A stretch of DNA of 11,772 nt from the NCBI GenBank assembly GCA_045546995.1, contig JAZQDW010000053.1, forward strand, positions 1 through 11,772, in the 5' to 3' direction. Positions 1 through 6,978 of the stretch are shown here, piece by piece. Origin of the DNA: Firm-08 sp045546995. Lineage in GTDB: Bacteria; Bacillota; Clostridia; Oscillospirales; QAKW01. Positions within the stretch are counted from its first letter, which is position 1. Each line of letters starts with the position of its first letter. The position numbers and the translations under genes were made by a program. The notes beneath the pieces are model-generated. The model was not told the DNA's origin. It saw only the letters and a program-made list of their open reading frames with translations, and searched no databases.

Positions 1-399
1 ACCCGTGTGAAGAACGACCGGTTTGAGTTGACCACCGAGGGGAACAGGCCCAAGTATTCCACCTCCCCCATGCTTAAGGAATATGCAAATAATTTGCTGA
101 ATACCGCCGACAAGGCGGAAAATAGCGGCGTTGACGTGATCATCCGTCTTACCTGGACCGACGGTGAGGGCCAATATGCCGGTACCCAGGATTATACCTA
201 TTTTGACGATTCCGTCGCACGGGTAATGGCCTCTTACGTAAACGAGAACGGCGAAGTCAATTATGCCAATCAATTCTACGGCATCTTCGTTGGCAACGAG
301 ATTGAAAGCGGTGTAAACGTCACCGTTTCCACCATTGTCAGATCCTCCACCGGCGTGGAGATGGAGAGTGCCGAAACGGCCCTCTTCACCGCCGAATAA
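1..399 (+). CDS. C-terminal part of an unrecognised protein (5' end outside window)
   Basis: The frame is open from the first base and ends at TAA 397-399. A GTG at position 7 could serve as a start, but no ribosome binding site can be seen in the six bases before it, so I treat this as the 3' end of a longer gene. About 130 residues are visible. They are polar, rich in Asn, Thr, Val and acidic residues, with alternating hydrophobic stretches (for example VDVIIRLTW and VNVTVSTIV) that suggest beta-strands of an extracellular-type domain. There is no membrane segment or catalytic motif I recognise. The stop overlaps the AGGAGG of the next small gene, so the two are very likely co-transcribed. 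I do not assign a function. Confidence 0.6.
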   Translation, partial: TRVKNDRFELTTEGNRPKYSTSPMLKEYANNLLNTADKAENSGVDVIIRLTWTDGEGQYAGTQDYTYFDDSVARVMASYVNENGEVNYANQFYGIFVGNEIESGVNVTVSTIVRSSTGVEMESAETALFTAE

Positions 400-409
400 G
401 GAGGCCGCT

Positions 410-520
410 ATGAAAGATTATCTTGCCCCCGAGATCACCGTGCTTGACACGGTGGTGGAACCCCGCACCGAAATCGGTATCGGCTCCAACACGCTTCCGC
501 CGGAAAATGAGGATTGGTAA
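410..520 (+). CDS. 36-residue peptide, PEI-type small protein
   Basis: ATG at 410 follows an excellent AGGAGG (399-404) with 5-base spacing, and the frame ends at TAA 518-520. The product is 36 residues, acidic at its C-terminus, and starts MKDYLAPEITVLD. This opening, a Lys/aromatic pair then Pro-Glu-Ile/Leu and a hydrophobic-acidic stretch, resembles many short uncharacterised peptides of Clostridia. The tail is Gly/Ser/Asn/Pro-rich and ends in Asn-Glu-Asp-Trp. There is no signal peptide, membrane helix or cysteine. It sits 10 bases after the preceding gene and directly before the hydrophobic frame at 521, so the three look like one unit. A peptide with a conserved leader-like start and variable tail could be a modified-peptide precursor, but no maturation enzyme is visible in the window, so that remains speculation. 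Confidence 0.65.
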   Translation: MKDYLAPEITVLDTVVEPRTEIGIGSNTLPPENEDW

Positions 521-661
521 ACGCCGCAGACCACCCCCAAAAAAGGCCTCTCCCTTTCGGGGGACACCCTGCTGATTCTGGCCATTGCCGTATTGCTACT
601 GCAAAACAAACAGCCGGATTGGCTGTTACTGGCGGCGCTGGTCTATCTGTTGCTGGGATAG
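521..661 (+). CDS. Small hydrophobic membrane protein with ACG start (or start-codon-loss pseudogene)
   Basis: Immediately after the TAA of the 36-residue gene, the same frame stays open for 46 codons to TAG 659-661. It reads ACG-Pro-Gln-Thr-Thr-Pro-Lys-Lys-Gly, then LSLSGDTLLILAIAVLLL, a short polar QNKQPDW, and LLLAALVYLLLG. That is two hydrophobic segments joined by a polar turn, a clear protein-like pattern rather than noise. There is no ATG, GTG or well-placed TTG. The first codon, ACG 521-523, lies 7 bases after GAGGA (509-513), exactly where an ATG would be expected, so one T-to-C transition would explain the missing start. Small proteins with a Ser-Gly-Asp-Thr-Leu-Leu motif and Leu-rich helices are, to my recollection, common in Clostridia and uncharacterised. 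Whether this copy is translated cannot be told from sequence. Confidence 0.5.
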   Translation, partial: TPQTTPKKGLSLSGDTLLILAIAVLLLQNKQPDWLLLAALVYLLLG

Positions 662-681
662 ACCGGCGACACACCGCCCTA

Positions 682-710
682 TTGATTTTGACGCAAAAAT
701 GTGATACACT
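682..710 (+). promoter_or_regulatory. Sigma-A-type promoter of the uridine kinase gene
   Basis: TTGATT (682-687) and TACACT (705-710) are separated by 17 bases. Transcription would begin near 717, about 10 bases before the AAGGAG at 727-732 and 25 before the ATG at 742. This suggests the kinase has its own promoter rather than depending on the small genes upstream. Confidence 0.55.
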
Positions 711-741
711 GATAAAAATGCGCAAAAAGGAGTGGACCCCC

Positions 742-1635
742 ATGGAACTGACCATTCAACATATCAATCAAAAACTTGGCAGCGATACCGCCGCTTTCAT
801 CGGACAATGCGAGCAGAATTATTGGCAGGAGGTATGCAAAATCGCCGAATACATCGGCAAGCATCACAAGACCCGTCCCGTCATTTTGCTGTCCGGCCCC
901 TCGGGCAGCGGCAAGACCACCACCGCCCATCTGTTGGAACAGTTATTGGAGCAAAACGGTCTGCAGGCCCACACCATTTCCATGGACAACTATTTTCTCC
1001 CCCTCACCGGGCGGCAGAAGGAGGATCCCGAGCTGGATCTGGAAAGCCCTGACCGGGTGGACAAGCATCTGCTCAACCAACAGCTTCGGGAATTTTTCGA
1101 AGGCAAAACGGTGGAGATCCCCACCTTCAATTTCACCACCAACAGCCGGGAATATCACGGTGACACCCTGTCCCACGCCAATGGCGAGGTGATCATTCTG
1201 GAGGGCATTCACGTGCTGAATCCCGAGGTGGTCACGCTGTCACGGGATCACACCGTGCGTATCTACGTCAGCGTACGCACCCGTCTGATCGCCGACGATA
1301 ACAGCCGCCTGCACCCCAAATGGATCCGCCTGATGCGACGGATGCTGCGGGACGAGGTGCACCGCGGACGCAATCCCGAGGGCACCTACAATATGTTTGA
1401 CAGCGTCAATCGGGGTGAGGAGCGCTATATCATGCCCTACAAGATCCACTCTATGTTCGATATCGACACCTGCATCCCCTACGAGATCGGTCTGTACCGT
1501 CAACCGTTGCTGGAAAAGCTGGAAACACTCAAGGATCGCAAAGGTGTGGCCGATATGATCAAATTTTTGGAGCAAAGTCAGCCATTGGACCGCGCGCTCG
1601 TACCCGAAAATTCACTGCTCAACGAATTTATATAA
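742..1635 (+). CDS. Uridine/nucleoside kinase, phosphoribulokinase/uridine kinase family
   Basis: The 297-residue product is predicted to phosphorylate uridine (and probably cytidine) to the monophosphate in the cytoplasm, the pyrimidine salvage step. The P-loop GPSGSGKT is at residues 52-59, followed by the substrate-binding SMDNYF and later EGIHVLNPEV, all typical of the family. The C-terminal part (MRRMLRDEVHRGRNP, NRGEERYIMPY, and a last stretch VPENSLLNEFI) matches the longer Clostridial nucleoside kinases that carry a TGS/threonyl-tRNA-synthetase-like N-terminus, but here only about 45 residues precede the kinase domain. ATG 742 is chosen because AAGGAG (727-732) lies 9 bases upstream; an in-frame ATG at 718 has no such site. 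The frame is open back to 514, but that stretch overlaps the small genes. The gene ends at a strong terminator shared with the convergent membrane-protein gene. Family assignment is firm; exact substrate is inferred. Confidence 0.9.
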   Translation: MELTIQHINQKLGSDTAAFIGQCEQNYWQEVCKIAEYIGKHHKTRPVILLSGPSGSGKTTTAHLLEQLLEQNGLQAHTISMDNYFLPLTGRQKEDPELDLESPDRVDKHLLNQQLREFFEGKTVEIPTFNFTTNSREYHGDTLSHANGEVIILEGIHVLNPEVVTLSRDHTVRIYVSVRTRLIADDNSRLHPKWIRLMRRMLRDEVHRGRNPEGTYNMFDSVNRGEERYIMPYKIHSMFDIDTCIPYEIGLYRQPLLEKLETLKDRKGVADMIKFLEQSQPLDRALVPENSLLNEFI

Positions 1636-1637
1636 GT

Positions 1638-1670
1638 CAAAATCCTCCGACGATATGTCGGAGGATTTTG
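1638..1670. terminator. Bidirectional rho-independent terminator
   Basis: A perfect 14-bp stem (1638-1651 with 1657-1670) has a 5-base loop GATAT. The arm ends are A/T-rich, giving TTTT at the 3' side on both strands. It lies between the stop of the kinase (1635) and the stop of the convergent AI-2E-family gene (1673), so it should end both transcripts. Confidence 0.9.
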
Positions 1671-1672
1671 TA

Positions 1673-2797
1673 TTATTCCTGTTGTGCGGCAGAAACCGTT
1701 TCGCGGTTGATGTCCCGCCGAAGCAAACGATAGATAGCGGCAGCCACCGGTACGCCGAGCAGCATACCCAGCACACCCATCAATCCACCGCCCACCGTTA
1801 CGGCGGCCAGCACCCAAATGCCGGGCAGACCGATGGACTTGCCTACCACCTTGGGATAGATGATATTCCCCTCCAGCTGTTGCAGGATAACGATAAAGAC
1901 CAGGAAGATCAAGGCCTTGACGGGGGAAACGGTCAGGATCATAAAGGCGCCCACGCCGGCGCCGATGTAAGCGCCCGCCACGGGAATCAGGGCGGTAAAG
2001 GCCACCAGTGCGCCCACCATGGCCGCATAGGGCAGCTGTAAAATAAACATACCCACCGTACACAGCAGACCCAAGATCACCGCCTCGGTACACTGTCCCA
2101 CCAGATAGCTGTGGAAGCAGTCGTTGAGCACCCCGCCCAGATCCCACAGACCATCCTTATATTTTCGGGGTAAATAGCGATCGGCCAGCTTGCGGATCTG
2201 CCGACCCAGCATTTCCTTACCGCCAAGGATGTAAATGGCAAAAATAACGGCGATCAGCGCCGTGGTGAGCCAGGAGAACACGGAGGTGACGGTTTTTAGC
2301 AAAATATCCATCACACTGCCGATGCCGCTGGTCAGCACCCCTGCGATCTCCCCCAACTTGGATTGCCAGTCAATGGCAGACAGGGCTGACAGAATGTCGC
2401 CGGGCAGGATCTCCCATTGCTCCAAATAGCCCAATGCCTTGCGGATCACGCCGGGCGTTTCGTTGATGATCACCGCCACGCAGGAAACCAGTTGCGGCAC
2501 GATCAGACCGATGACCAGCAGGATCACCGCCGCCACACTCAACAGCGCCAGCGTCATACACACCGGACGGCGGGAACGGATCAACCATTTTTTCTGCGTA
2601 CGGGGGAAATAATGCCGTTCGTACACCGTCATAGGAATATTGACCGCATAGGCCAGCGCGGCGCCGATGAGCAGCGGCATAGCCGCCCCCAACAGCGACA
2701 CGGCCAGACCGGCCACCGTCGACCAATAATGAATACACAAATATAAAACGAAAACACTGACACCCACCCGCAGGCAGGCCTTCCAACTCGGTTTCAT
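1673..2797 (-). CDS. AI-2E family (PerM-like) membrane transporter
   Basis: A 374-residue polytopic membrane protein. Hydrophobic segments lie at about residues 10-35, 36-52, 80-105 and 165-190, followed by a dense set from about 235 to 365. The C-terminal block QQLEGNIIYPKVVGKSIGLP and the following Gly-rich helix (VTVGGGLMGVLGMLLGVP) are hallmarks of the AI-2E/PerM family (PF01594). Family members have been linked to autoinducer-2 export, Na+/H+ antiport or export of other small molecules, so the substrate here is unknown. Length is typical (about 340-400). ATG at 2795-2797 follows AAAGGAG with 6-base spacing. A promoter lies just upstream, and feoB is 59 bases upstream on the same strand with no intervening terminator, so read-through from feoAB is also possible. 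Confidence 0.9.
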   Translation of the reverse strand: MKPSWKACLRVGVSVFVLYLCIHYWSTVAGLAVSLLGAAMPLLIGAALAYAVNIPMTVYERHYFPRTQKKWLIRSRRPVCMTLALLSVAAVILLVIGLIVPQLVSCVAVIINETPGVIRKALGYLEQWEILPGDILSALSAIDWQSKLGEIAGVLTSGIGSVMDILLKTVTSVFSWLTTALIAVIFAIYILGGKEMLGRQIRKLADRYLPRKYKDGLWDLGGVLNDCFHSYLVGQCTEAVILGLLCTVGMFILQLPYAAMVGALVAFTALIPVAGAYIGAGVGAFMILTVSPVKALIFLVFIVILQQLEGNIIYPKVVGKSIGLPGIWVLAAVTVGGGLMGVLGMLLGVPVAAAIYRLLRRDINRETVSAAQQE

Positions 2798-2825
2798 AGG
2801 TTGCTCCTTTGTTTTTTATATTATT

Positions 2826-2854
2826 AGTATAATACATAATCCGTCGCTTTACAA
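2826..2854 (-). promoter_or_regulatory. Sigma-A-type promoter of the AI-2E family gene
   Basis: On the minus strand TTGTAA (2854-2849) and TATACT (2831-2826) are separated by 17 bases. The -35 box begins only 3 bases from the feoB stop codon. The predicted start is near 2820, giving a leader of about 20 bases that contains the ribosome binding site. Confidence 0.7.
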
Positions 2855-2856
2855 GT

Positions 2857-4719
2857 TTAAAATTGGGAAAACACCCACCGAAGGAGGGCGCACAGCGCCA
2901 ATCCCAACAACGTAGGTATGACCGCCGCCAGCACCGCCCAGCCCTTGCGTCCCGTTTCCTTGGCCACCGTTTGCAGGGTGGTGGAGCAGGGCCAGTGCAT
3001 CAGACAAAAGACCATCACGCACACCGCGCGCCCGAGATCCCATCCGTTGGCCTGCAACAGACCGGCCATATCCGGCACGCTTTGCTGTAGAGCGCCGCCA
3101 CCCGTATATCCCATCAAAATCAACGGCAACACGATCTCCGCCGCAGGAAGTCCCAAAATAAAGGCCAGCAGGATCACCCCGTCCATCCCGAAGGGTACCG
3201 CCAACGGCTCCAACCAGCCGGCGGCGTACGCCATCAACGAACGCCCCTGCACCGTGACGTTGGACAGACACCAGATGATCAGTCCCGCCGGCGCCGCCAC
3301 CCGTACCGCCCGTCCCAGCACAAACAGCGTTCTGTCCAGCATCGAACGGATCAAGATCTGCCCCACCCGAGGACGGCGATAAGGCGGTAATTCCAATACG
3401 AAAGAAGAGGGCTGCCCCTGCAGTATCGTCACGCTCAGCACGTATGAGACCAAAAAAGTGGCCGCCACGCCGAGCAACAACAGCGCCACCATCCAGCCTG
3501 CCGCCTGCAAGGATGCCCACGGGCCGCCGCCCACCGCAAACAATGTAATGAGCGCGCCCAGCATGGGCAATCGCCCGTTACAGGGCATAAAGGAATTGGT
3601 GAGTATGGCGATCAGCCGCTCCTTCGGCGAATCGATAATGCGACAGCCCACTACGCCGGCGGCATTACAGCCCAGTCCCATCATCATACACAGACTTTGT
3701 CTGCCGCAGGCGTTACAGCGCTGAAAAGCACGGTCGGTATTAAAGGCAATGCGAGGCAACAGCCCCACGTCCTCCAGCAAGGTAAACAAGGGAAAAAAGA
3801 TGGCCATGGGCGGCAGCATGACCCCCACCACCCAAGCGGTGACCCGATACGCGCCCTGCCATACCAGCCGACACAGCCATACCGGCAATCCTAATGCCAG
3901 CGAGCCGTCATACAGCTTTTCCTCCAGCCAAAACAGCCCCTGTTGCAACCACGCTGAAGGATAGTTGGCGCCCTGCAACGTCAGCCAAAAGATGCCGCCC
4001 AACAGCAGCAACAGCAACGGCAGAGCAAACCGTTTGTCTGTCAGCACCCGATCCACCGGGCTGACCTGCCGCAACTCCTTTTCTCTGAAAAAGCACTCTT
4101 TGGTCAGCTTTTCTGCCGCCGCCACCGTTGCCCGAGCGCGGCAATCCACACTGCTGTCAGCAGGACAATCCAGTCGCAACGTGCGTCCTGGCGTATATTC
4201 GGCGATGGCGCGTCGCAGCTCGGCCAGCCCCTTGCCCCCACCGGTCACCACCACCGGCAGTCCCAGCAATGCCTGCAGGCGTTTGGATTCCACCCGGATT
4301 CCCTTACGCGCCGCCTCATCCATCAGATTGATACACAAAATACACCGAGGACAGACCTGCAGTACCTCCAACAACAGCCGCAATCCCCGTAACGGCGCCG
4401 TGGCATCGCACACCACCACGCACAGCCGCGCTCCACCGTACCGCAAATAATCCCGGGTGACCTCCTCCTCAGGGGAGCAGGCCTGCAAGGAATAACAGCC
4501 GGGCAGATCCACCAGATCAAAATCTTCCCCTTTGCACCGTCCCACCGCCACCTCCACGGTCTTGCCCGGCCAGTTGCCGGTATGCTGATGCAGACCGGTC
4601 AAGGCGTTAAACAGCGTGCTTTTGCCTACGTTGGGGGTACCGGTCAACGCCACGGTGTCCCGTTGACCCACGCCCCGCTTGCCTACGTTTTTGCCGACGG
4701 AAAAACGGGTCAATCCCAT
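2857..4719 (-). CDS. feoB: Ferrous iron transport protein B (FeoB)
   Basis: A 620-residue inner-membrane ferrous iron importer with an N-terminal GTPase domain. G1 is GTPNVGKS (residues 27-34), the G2 region is around Thr54 after NWPGK, G3 is DLPG (71-74) and G4 is NLMD (131-134); a Gly-rich TGGGKG near 159-164 occupies the G5 area. The membrane part has two gate-type segments; the first carries GCNAAGVVGCRIIDSPKERL and then SFMPCNGRLPML, matching the conserved Cys- and Arg-containing FeoB core. Length is at the short end for FeoB (usually about 600-770). ATG 4717-4719 is chosen because it overlaps the end of feoA and leads directly into the GTPase domain; the frame is open further upstream (to 4941), but that extension overlaps feoA and encodes nothing FeoB-like. 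Translation is probably coupled to feoA. Confidence 0.95.
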   Translation of the reverse strand: MGLTRFSVGKNVGKRGVGQRDTVALTGTPNVGKSTLFNALTGLHQHTGNWPGKTVEVAVGRCKGEDFDLVDLPGCYSLQACSPEEEVTRDYLRYGGARLCVVVCDATAPLRGLRLLLEVLQVCPRCILCINLMDEAARKGIRVESKRLQALLGLPVVVTGGGKGLAELRRAIAEYTPGRTLRLDCPADSSVDCRARATVAAAEKLTKECFFREKELRQVSPVDRVLTDKRFALPLLLLLLGGIFWLTLQGANYPSAWLQQGLFWLEEKLYDGSLALGLPVWLCRLVWQGAYRVTAWVVGVMLPPMAIFFPLFTLLEDVGLLPRIAFNTDRAFQRCNACGRQSLCMMMGLGCNAAGVVGCRIIDSPKERLIAILTNSFMPCNGRLPMLGALITLFAVGGGPWASLQAAGWMVALLLLGVAATFLVSYVLSVTILQGQPSSFVLELPPYRRPRVGQILIRSMLDRTLFVLGRAVRVAAPAGLIIWCLSNVTVQGRSLMAYAAGWLEPLAVPFGMDGVILLAFILGLPAAEIVLPLILMGYTGGGALQQSVPDMAGLLQANGWDLGRAVCVMVFCLMHWPCSTTLQTVAKETGRKGWAVLAAVIPTLLGLALCALLRWVFSQF

Positions 4720-4931
4720 ATTTCCGACAACCCGATCCCCCGGGCATCCTCCCGCCGCAGCGCCACCGTCACACCGCCGACGGCATAGGCTACGGGATCT
4801 CCTGCGGGGGCGGCAAACAAACATTGCACCGCGGCCCCCTGTACAAAGCCCAGCTCCTGCAAACGGTGGTTTTCTCCCTGCAAGGAGACCACCCGTCCCC
4901 ATTGACCGGGCCGCAAATTTGTAAGTAACAT
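4710..4931 (-). CDS. feoA: Ferrous iron transport protein A (FeoA)
   Basis: A 73-residue cytoplasmic SH3-like protein that partners FeoB in Fe2+ uptake. Recognisable features are the start LRPGQWGRVVSLQG, the central RLQELGFVQGAAVQC and the C-terminal GGVTVALRREDARGIGL, which follow the FeoA pattern (Arg-Leu-x-x-Leu-Gly-Phe/Met then a final beta-strand with Ala-Leu-Arg). It is full length for the family. The start ATG 4929-4931 follows a GGGTGAT Shine-Dalgarno-like sequence about 6 bases away. The stop TGA overlaps the feoB coding region by 10 bases, a classic two-gene operon. A promoter lies directly upstream. Iron-dependent repression (Fur or DtxR/IdeR type) is usual for feo genes, but I see no confident operator match. 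Confidence 0.92.
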   Translation of the reverse strand: MLLTNLRPGQWGRVVSLQGENHRLQELGFVQGAAVQCLFAAPAGDPVAYAVGGVTVALRREDARGIGLSEIWD

Positions 4932-4950
4932 GATTTATCACCCTGCTGTC

Positions 4951-4980
4951 AGTATATGCGGCACGTTAAAAAAAGTACAA
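4951..4980 (-). promoter_or_regulatory. Sigma-A-type promoter of feoAB
   Basis: On the minus strand TTGTAC (4980-4975) and TATACT (4956-4951) are separated by 18 bases, with an A/T-rich run after the -35 box. The transcription start would be near 4944, leaving a very short leader (about 12 bases) before the feoA ATG at 4931. Confidence 0.6.
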
Positions 4981-4982
4981 AA

Positions 4983-4994
4983 TTATTGAAATAA
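4983..4994. promoter_or_regulatory. Small inverted repeat between divergent promoters (possible operator)
   Basis: TTATT-GA-AATAA is a perfect 5-bp inverted repeat, 2 bases beyond the feoA -35 box and 13 bases before the -35 box of the GH20 gene. Its place between two divergent promoters suits a repressor site. It is short and A/T-rich, does not match a Fur box well, and may be chance. Confidence 0.25.
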
Positions 4995-5007
4995 CTGCAA
5001 AAAAGGG

Positions 5008-5036
5008 GTGACAAACCAAATTTATTCTGTTATTAT
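5008..5036 (+). promoter_or_regulatory. Sigma-A-type promoter of the GH20 gene
   Basis: GTGACA (5008-5013) and TATTAT (5031-5036) are separated by 17 bases. The start would be near 5043, about 14 bases before GGAGG at 5057-5061. The position argues against any upstream start codon for the GH20 gene near 5008, since that would lie in the -35 box. Confidence 0.65.
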
Positions 5037-5070
5037 AAGAGCATCAATCGAATTTTGGAGGATGATCCCA

Positions 5071-6939
5071 ATGAAATTTCTTCGTACCCCCCAGGAATTG
5101 AAGTTTGCCGTTTCTCAGGCGGCAGATCTGCTGGATCTGCGGGAATGGAAAGGCAATATCGCCTTTTGTAAGGCAGACGGACTGACGGTGGAAAAGGATG
5201 GCACGACCGTCACCATCGGCTATAATACCATTACCGACGCTATGCGCGGTATGAGCTTTGTCAAGCGGGTCAGCCAGAGCGGCGTTTCCATCTCCCAACA
5301 GCGCAAGTTTGAGACGCTGTCCGTTATGGTGGACTGCAGCCGCAACGCCGTACTCAATCTGGATTCGGCCAAGGAGCTGATGGTACAGCTGTCCGTTATG
5401 GGCTTTAATTCCATTATGTTCTACACCGAGGACACCTATGAGATCCCCGAGTATCCCTATTTCGGTCATATGCGCGGCCGTCTGACGATCAAAGAAATGA
5501 AAGAACTGGACGCCTTCGGCGCCAAGCTGGGTATGGAGATCATTCCCTGCATCCAGACCCTGGCCCATCTCAACGCCATTATAGACTGGAGCTGCTTTAA
5601 GCCTTACGTGGATATCGACGATATTTTGCTGGCAGATGACGAGCGCACCTATGCGCTGATCGAGGCTATGCTGAAGACCCTGCGTTCCTGCTTTAGCAGC
5701 AAGCGCATCAACATTGGTATGGATGAGGCCCATCATCTGGGCCGCGGCAAACATACCGACCGCTTCGGTCACGAGGAAAAACCCGACATTATGATCCGCC
5801 ATCTTTCCAAGGTTGTGGAGCTGTGCACCAAGTACGAGTTCGAGCCGGTCATGTGGAGCGATATGTTCTTCCGTATGCAGTTTGACGGTCAATACCGCAT
5901 TTCCGAGGGCGAGTTATCCCCCGAGGTTATGGCCAAAATTCCGGAAGAGGTCGCTTTGTGCTATTGGGAGTATTACACCAACCCCAATCAGGTGCCCACC
6001 ACCGAGCATATGTTTAAATGCCACCAGAAGGCCAACCGTGAGATCTGGTTTGCCGGCGGCGCATGGGGCTGGTCGGGTATGTGCCCGAAAAACCACTTCT
6101 CCCTGTGGGTCACCCCTGCCCAGCTGGAACTGGCGGAAAAATACGGCGTAACGAACGTCTTTGCCACCTGCTGGGGCGATGACGGCGCAGAATGCGCCAT
6201 CTTCAATATGCTGCCCGCCCTGCTGCAGTACGCCGAATATACCTACGACAACATCGAGGAGGAGACCATGGCGGCCCGCTCGCTGGACTGCTTTGGCATT
6301 ACCTTTGAGGATTTCTGCAAGATCGATCTGGTAGGACAGACCGGCGAATACGACGACAACGCCCAGCATCCCCACGTGATCGAAAAGTACGTGCTGTACA
6401 ACGATCCGCTGTTGGGTCTGATGGATTGGGACGTGGAAAAGGCAAACCTGGGCGACAAATACGCCAAGGACGCCGAGGTTCTGCAAGCCGTGCTGGCACG
6501 GGTGGAGGACAGCCGTTTTGCCTATCTCTTTGACACCCAGCTCCGTCTGGCCAAGCTGTTGGAGAAAAAGGCTCATCTTTCCATCAACATCAAAAAGGCC
6601 TATCGCAGTAGTAACAAAAAGGCGTTGCGCCGTCTGATGGACGAGGAGATCCCCGCCATTTACGATCTCATCGACGAATTTCTGGATGCCTTCCGTTTCC
6701 AATGGCATTGGGTCAACAAGCCCTTTGGCTTTGAGGTGCAGGATATCCGTCTGGGCGGCTTGAAGCAACGTCTGACCACCGCCGCTGAACGGATCCGTCA
6801 ATATCTGGACGATGAGATCGCCCATCTGGAGGAACTGGAGCAGGCCGAACTGCCCTTCTCCTGTAACCCTGACAAGCACACCGATTATTTCAACTCCTGG
6901 CGTAAGGCCGCCACCCGCGGCGTAGTTACCCATTCCTAA
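5071..6939 (+). CDS. GH20 family beta-N-acetylhexosaminidase, GcnA-like
   Basis: A 622-residue protein predicted to remove non-reducing terminal N-acetylglucosamine/N-acetylgalactosamine residues from short oligosaccharides. The catalytic Asp-Glu pair of GH20 is seen as NIGMDEAHHLGRGKH, Asp218-Glu219 by my count, on a barrel that starts about residue 85 (LSVMVDCSRNAVLNL). Other barrel elements are GFNSIMFYTEDTYEIPEYPY, IIPCIQTLAHL and PVMWSDMFFR. The C-terminal 200 residues are largely helical. Length and motif style fit the GcnA-like group (S. gordonii GcnA is about the same size) rather than classical exported hexosaminidases. No signal peptide is present, so it should act in the cytoplasm on imported sugars. 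ATG 5071 is chosen because GGAGG (5057-5061) is 9 bases upstream; the ATG at 5062 abuts that site. The gene is monocistronic, ending at a strong terminator. No sugar transporter is adjacent. Confidence 0.88.
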   Translation: MKFLRTPQELKFAVSQAADLLDLREWKGNIAFCKADGLTVEKDGTTVTIGYNTITDAMRGMSFVKRVSQSGVSISQQRKFETLSVMVDCSRNAVLNLDSAKELMVQLSVMGFNSIMFYTEDTYEIPEYPYFGHMRGRLTIKEMKELDAFGAKLGMEIIPCIQTLAHLNAIIDWSCFKPYVDIDDILLADDERTYALIEAMLKTLRSCFSSKRINIGMDEAHHLGRGKHTDRFGHEEKPDIMIRHLSKVVELCTKYEFEPVMWSDMFFRMQFDGQYRISEGELSPEVMAKIPEEVALCYWEYYTNPNQVPTTEHMFKCHQKANREIWFAGGAWGWSGMCPKNHFSLWVTPAQLELAEKYGVTNVFATCWGDDGAECAIFNMLPALLQYAEYTYDNIEEETMAARSLDCFGITFEDFCKIDLVGQTGEYDDNAQHPHVIEKYVLYNDPLLGLMDWDVEKANLGDKYAKDAEVLQAVLARVEDSRFAYLFDTQLRLAKLLEKKAHLSINIKKAYRSSNKKALRRLMDEEIPAIYDLIDEFLDAFRFQWHWVNKPFGFEVQDIRLGGLKQRLTTAAERIRQYLDDEIAHLEELEQAELPFSCNPDKHTDYFNSWRKAATRGVVTHS

Positions 6940-6945
6940 AAAAAC

Positions 6946-6972
6946 ATCCCTTCGGGCAGCGCCCGAAGGGAT
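6946..6972. terminator. Bidirectional rho-independent terminator
   Basis: A 12-bp perfect stem, ATCCCTTCGGGC (6946-6957) with GCCCGAAGGGAT (6961-6972), has a 3-base loop. It is followed by a T-run on the plus strand (6974-6980), and the A-run at 6938-6944 gives a T-run on the minus strand. It ends the GH20 gene and the convergent 53-residue gene. Confidence 0.93.
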
Positions 6973-6978
6973 ATTTTT

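Noticed and set aside
514..741. Longer N-terminus for the uridine kinase starting at TTG 514
   Set aside because: This stretch overlaps the small membrane-protein frame, has no kinase-like sequence, and both a promoter and a ribosome binding site point to ATG 742.
4720..4941. N-terminal extension of feoB (about 74 extra codons)
   Set aside because: It overlaps all of feoA in another frame, is Gly/Arg-rich without FeoB similarity, and the ATG at 4717-4719 is correctly placed for coupling with feoA.
4960..5000. Fur box upstream of feoA
   Set aside because: I looked for a GATAAT-type 19-bp repeat. Only a short TTATT/AATAA inverted repeat is present, which is not enough to name the regulator.
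5044..6933. Two long minus-strand open frames (282 and 339 codons) opposite the GH20 gene
   Set aside because: They mirror the codon pattern of a well-supported GH20 gene, lack ribosome binding sites and show low-complexity hydrophobic/Gly-rich translation without recognisable motifs.
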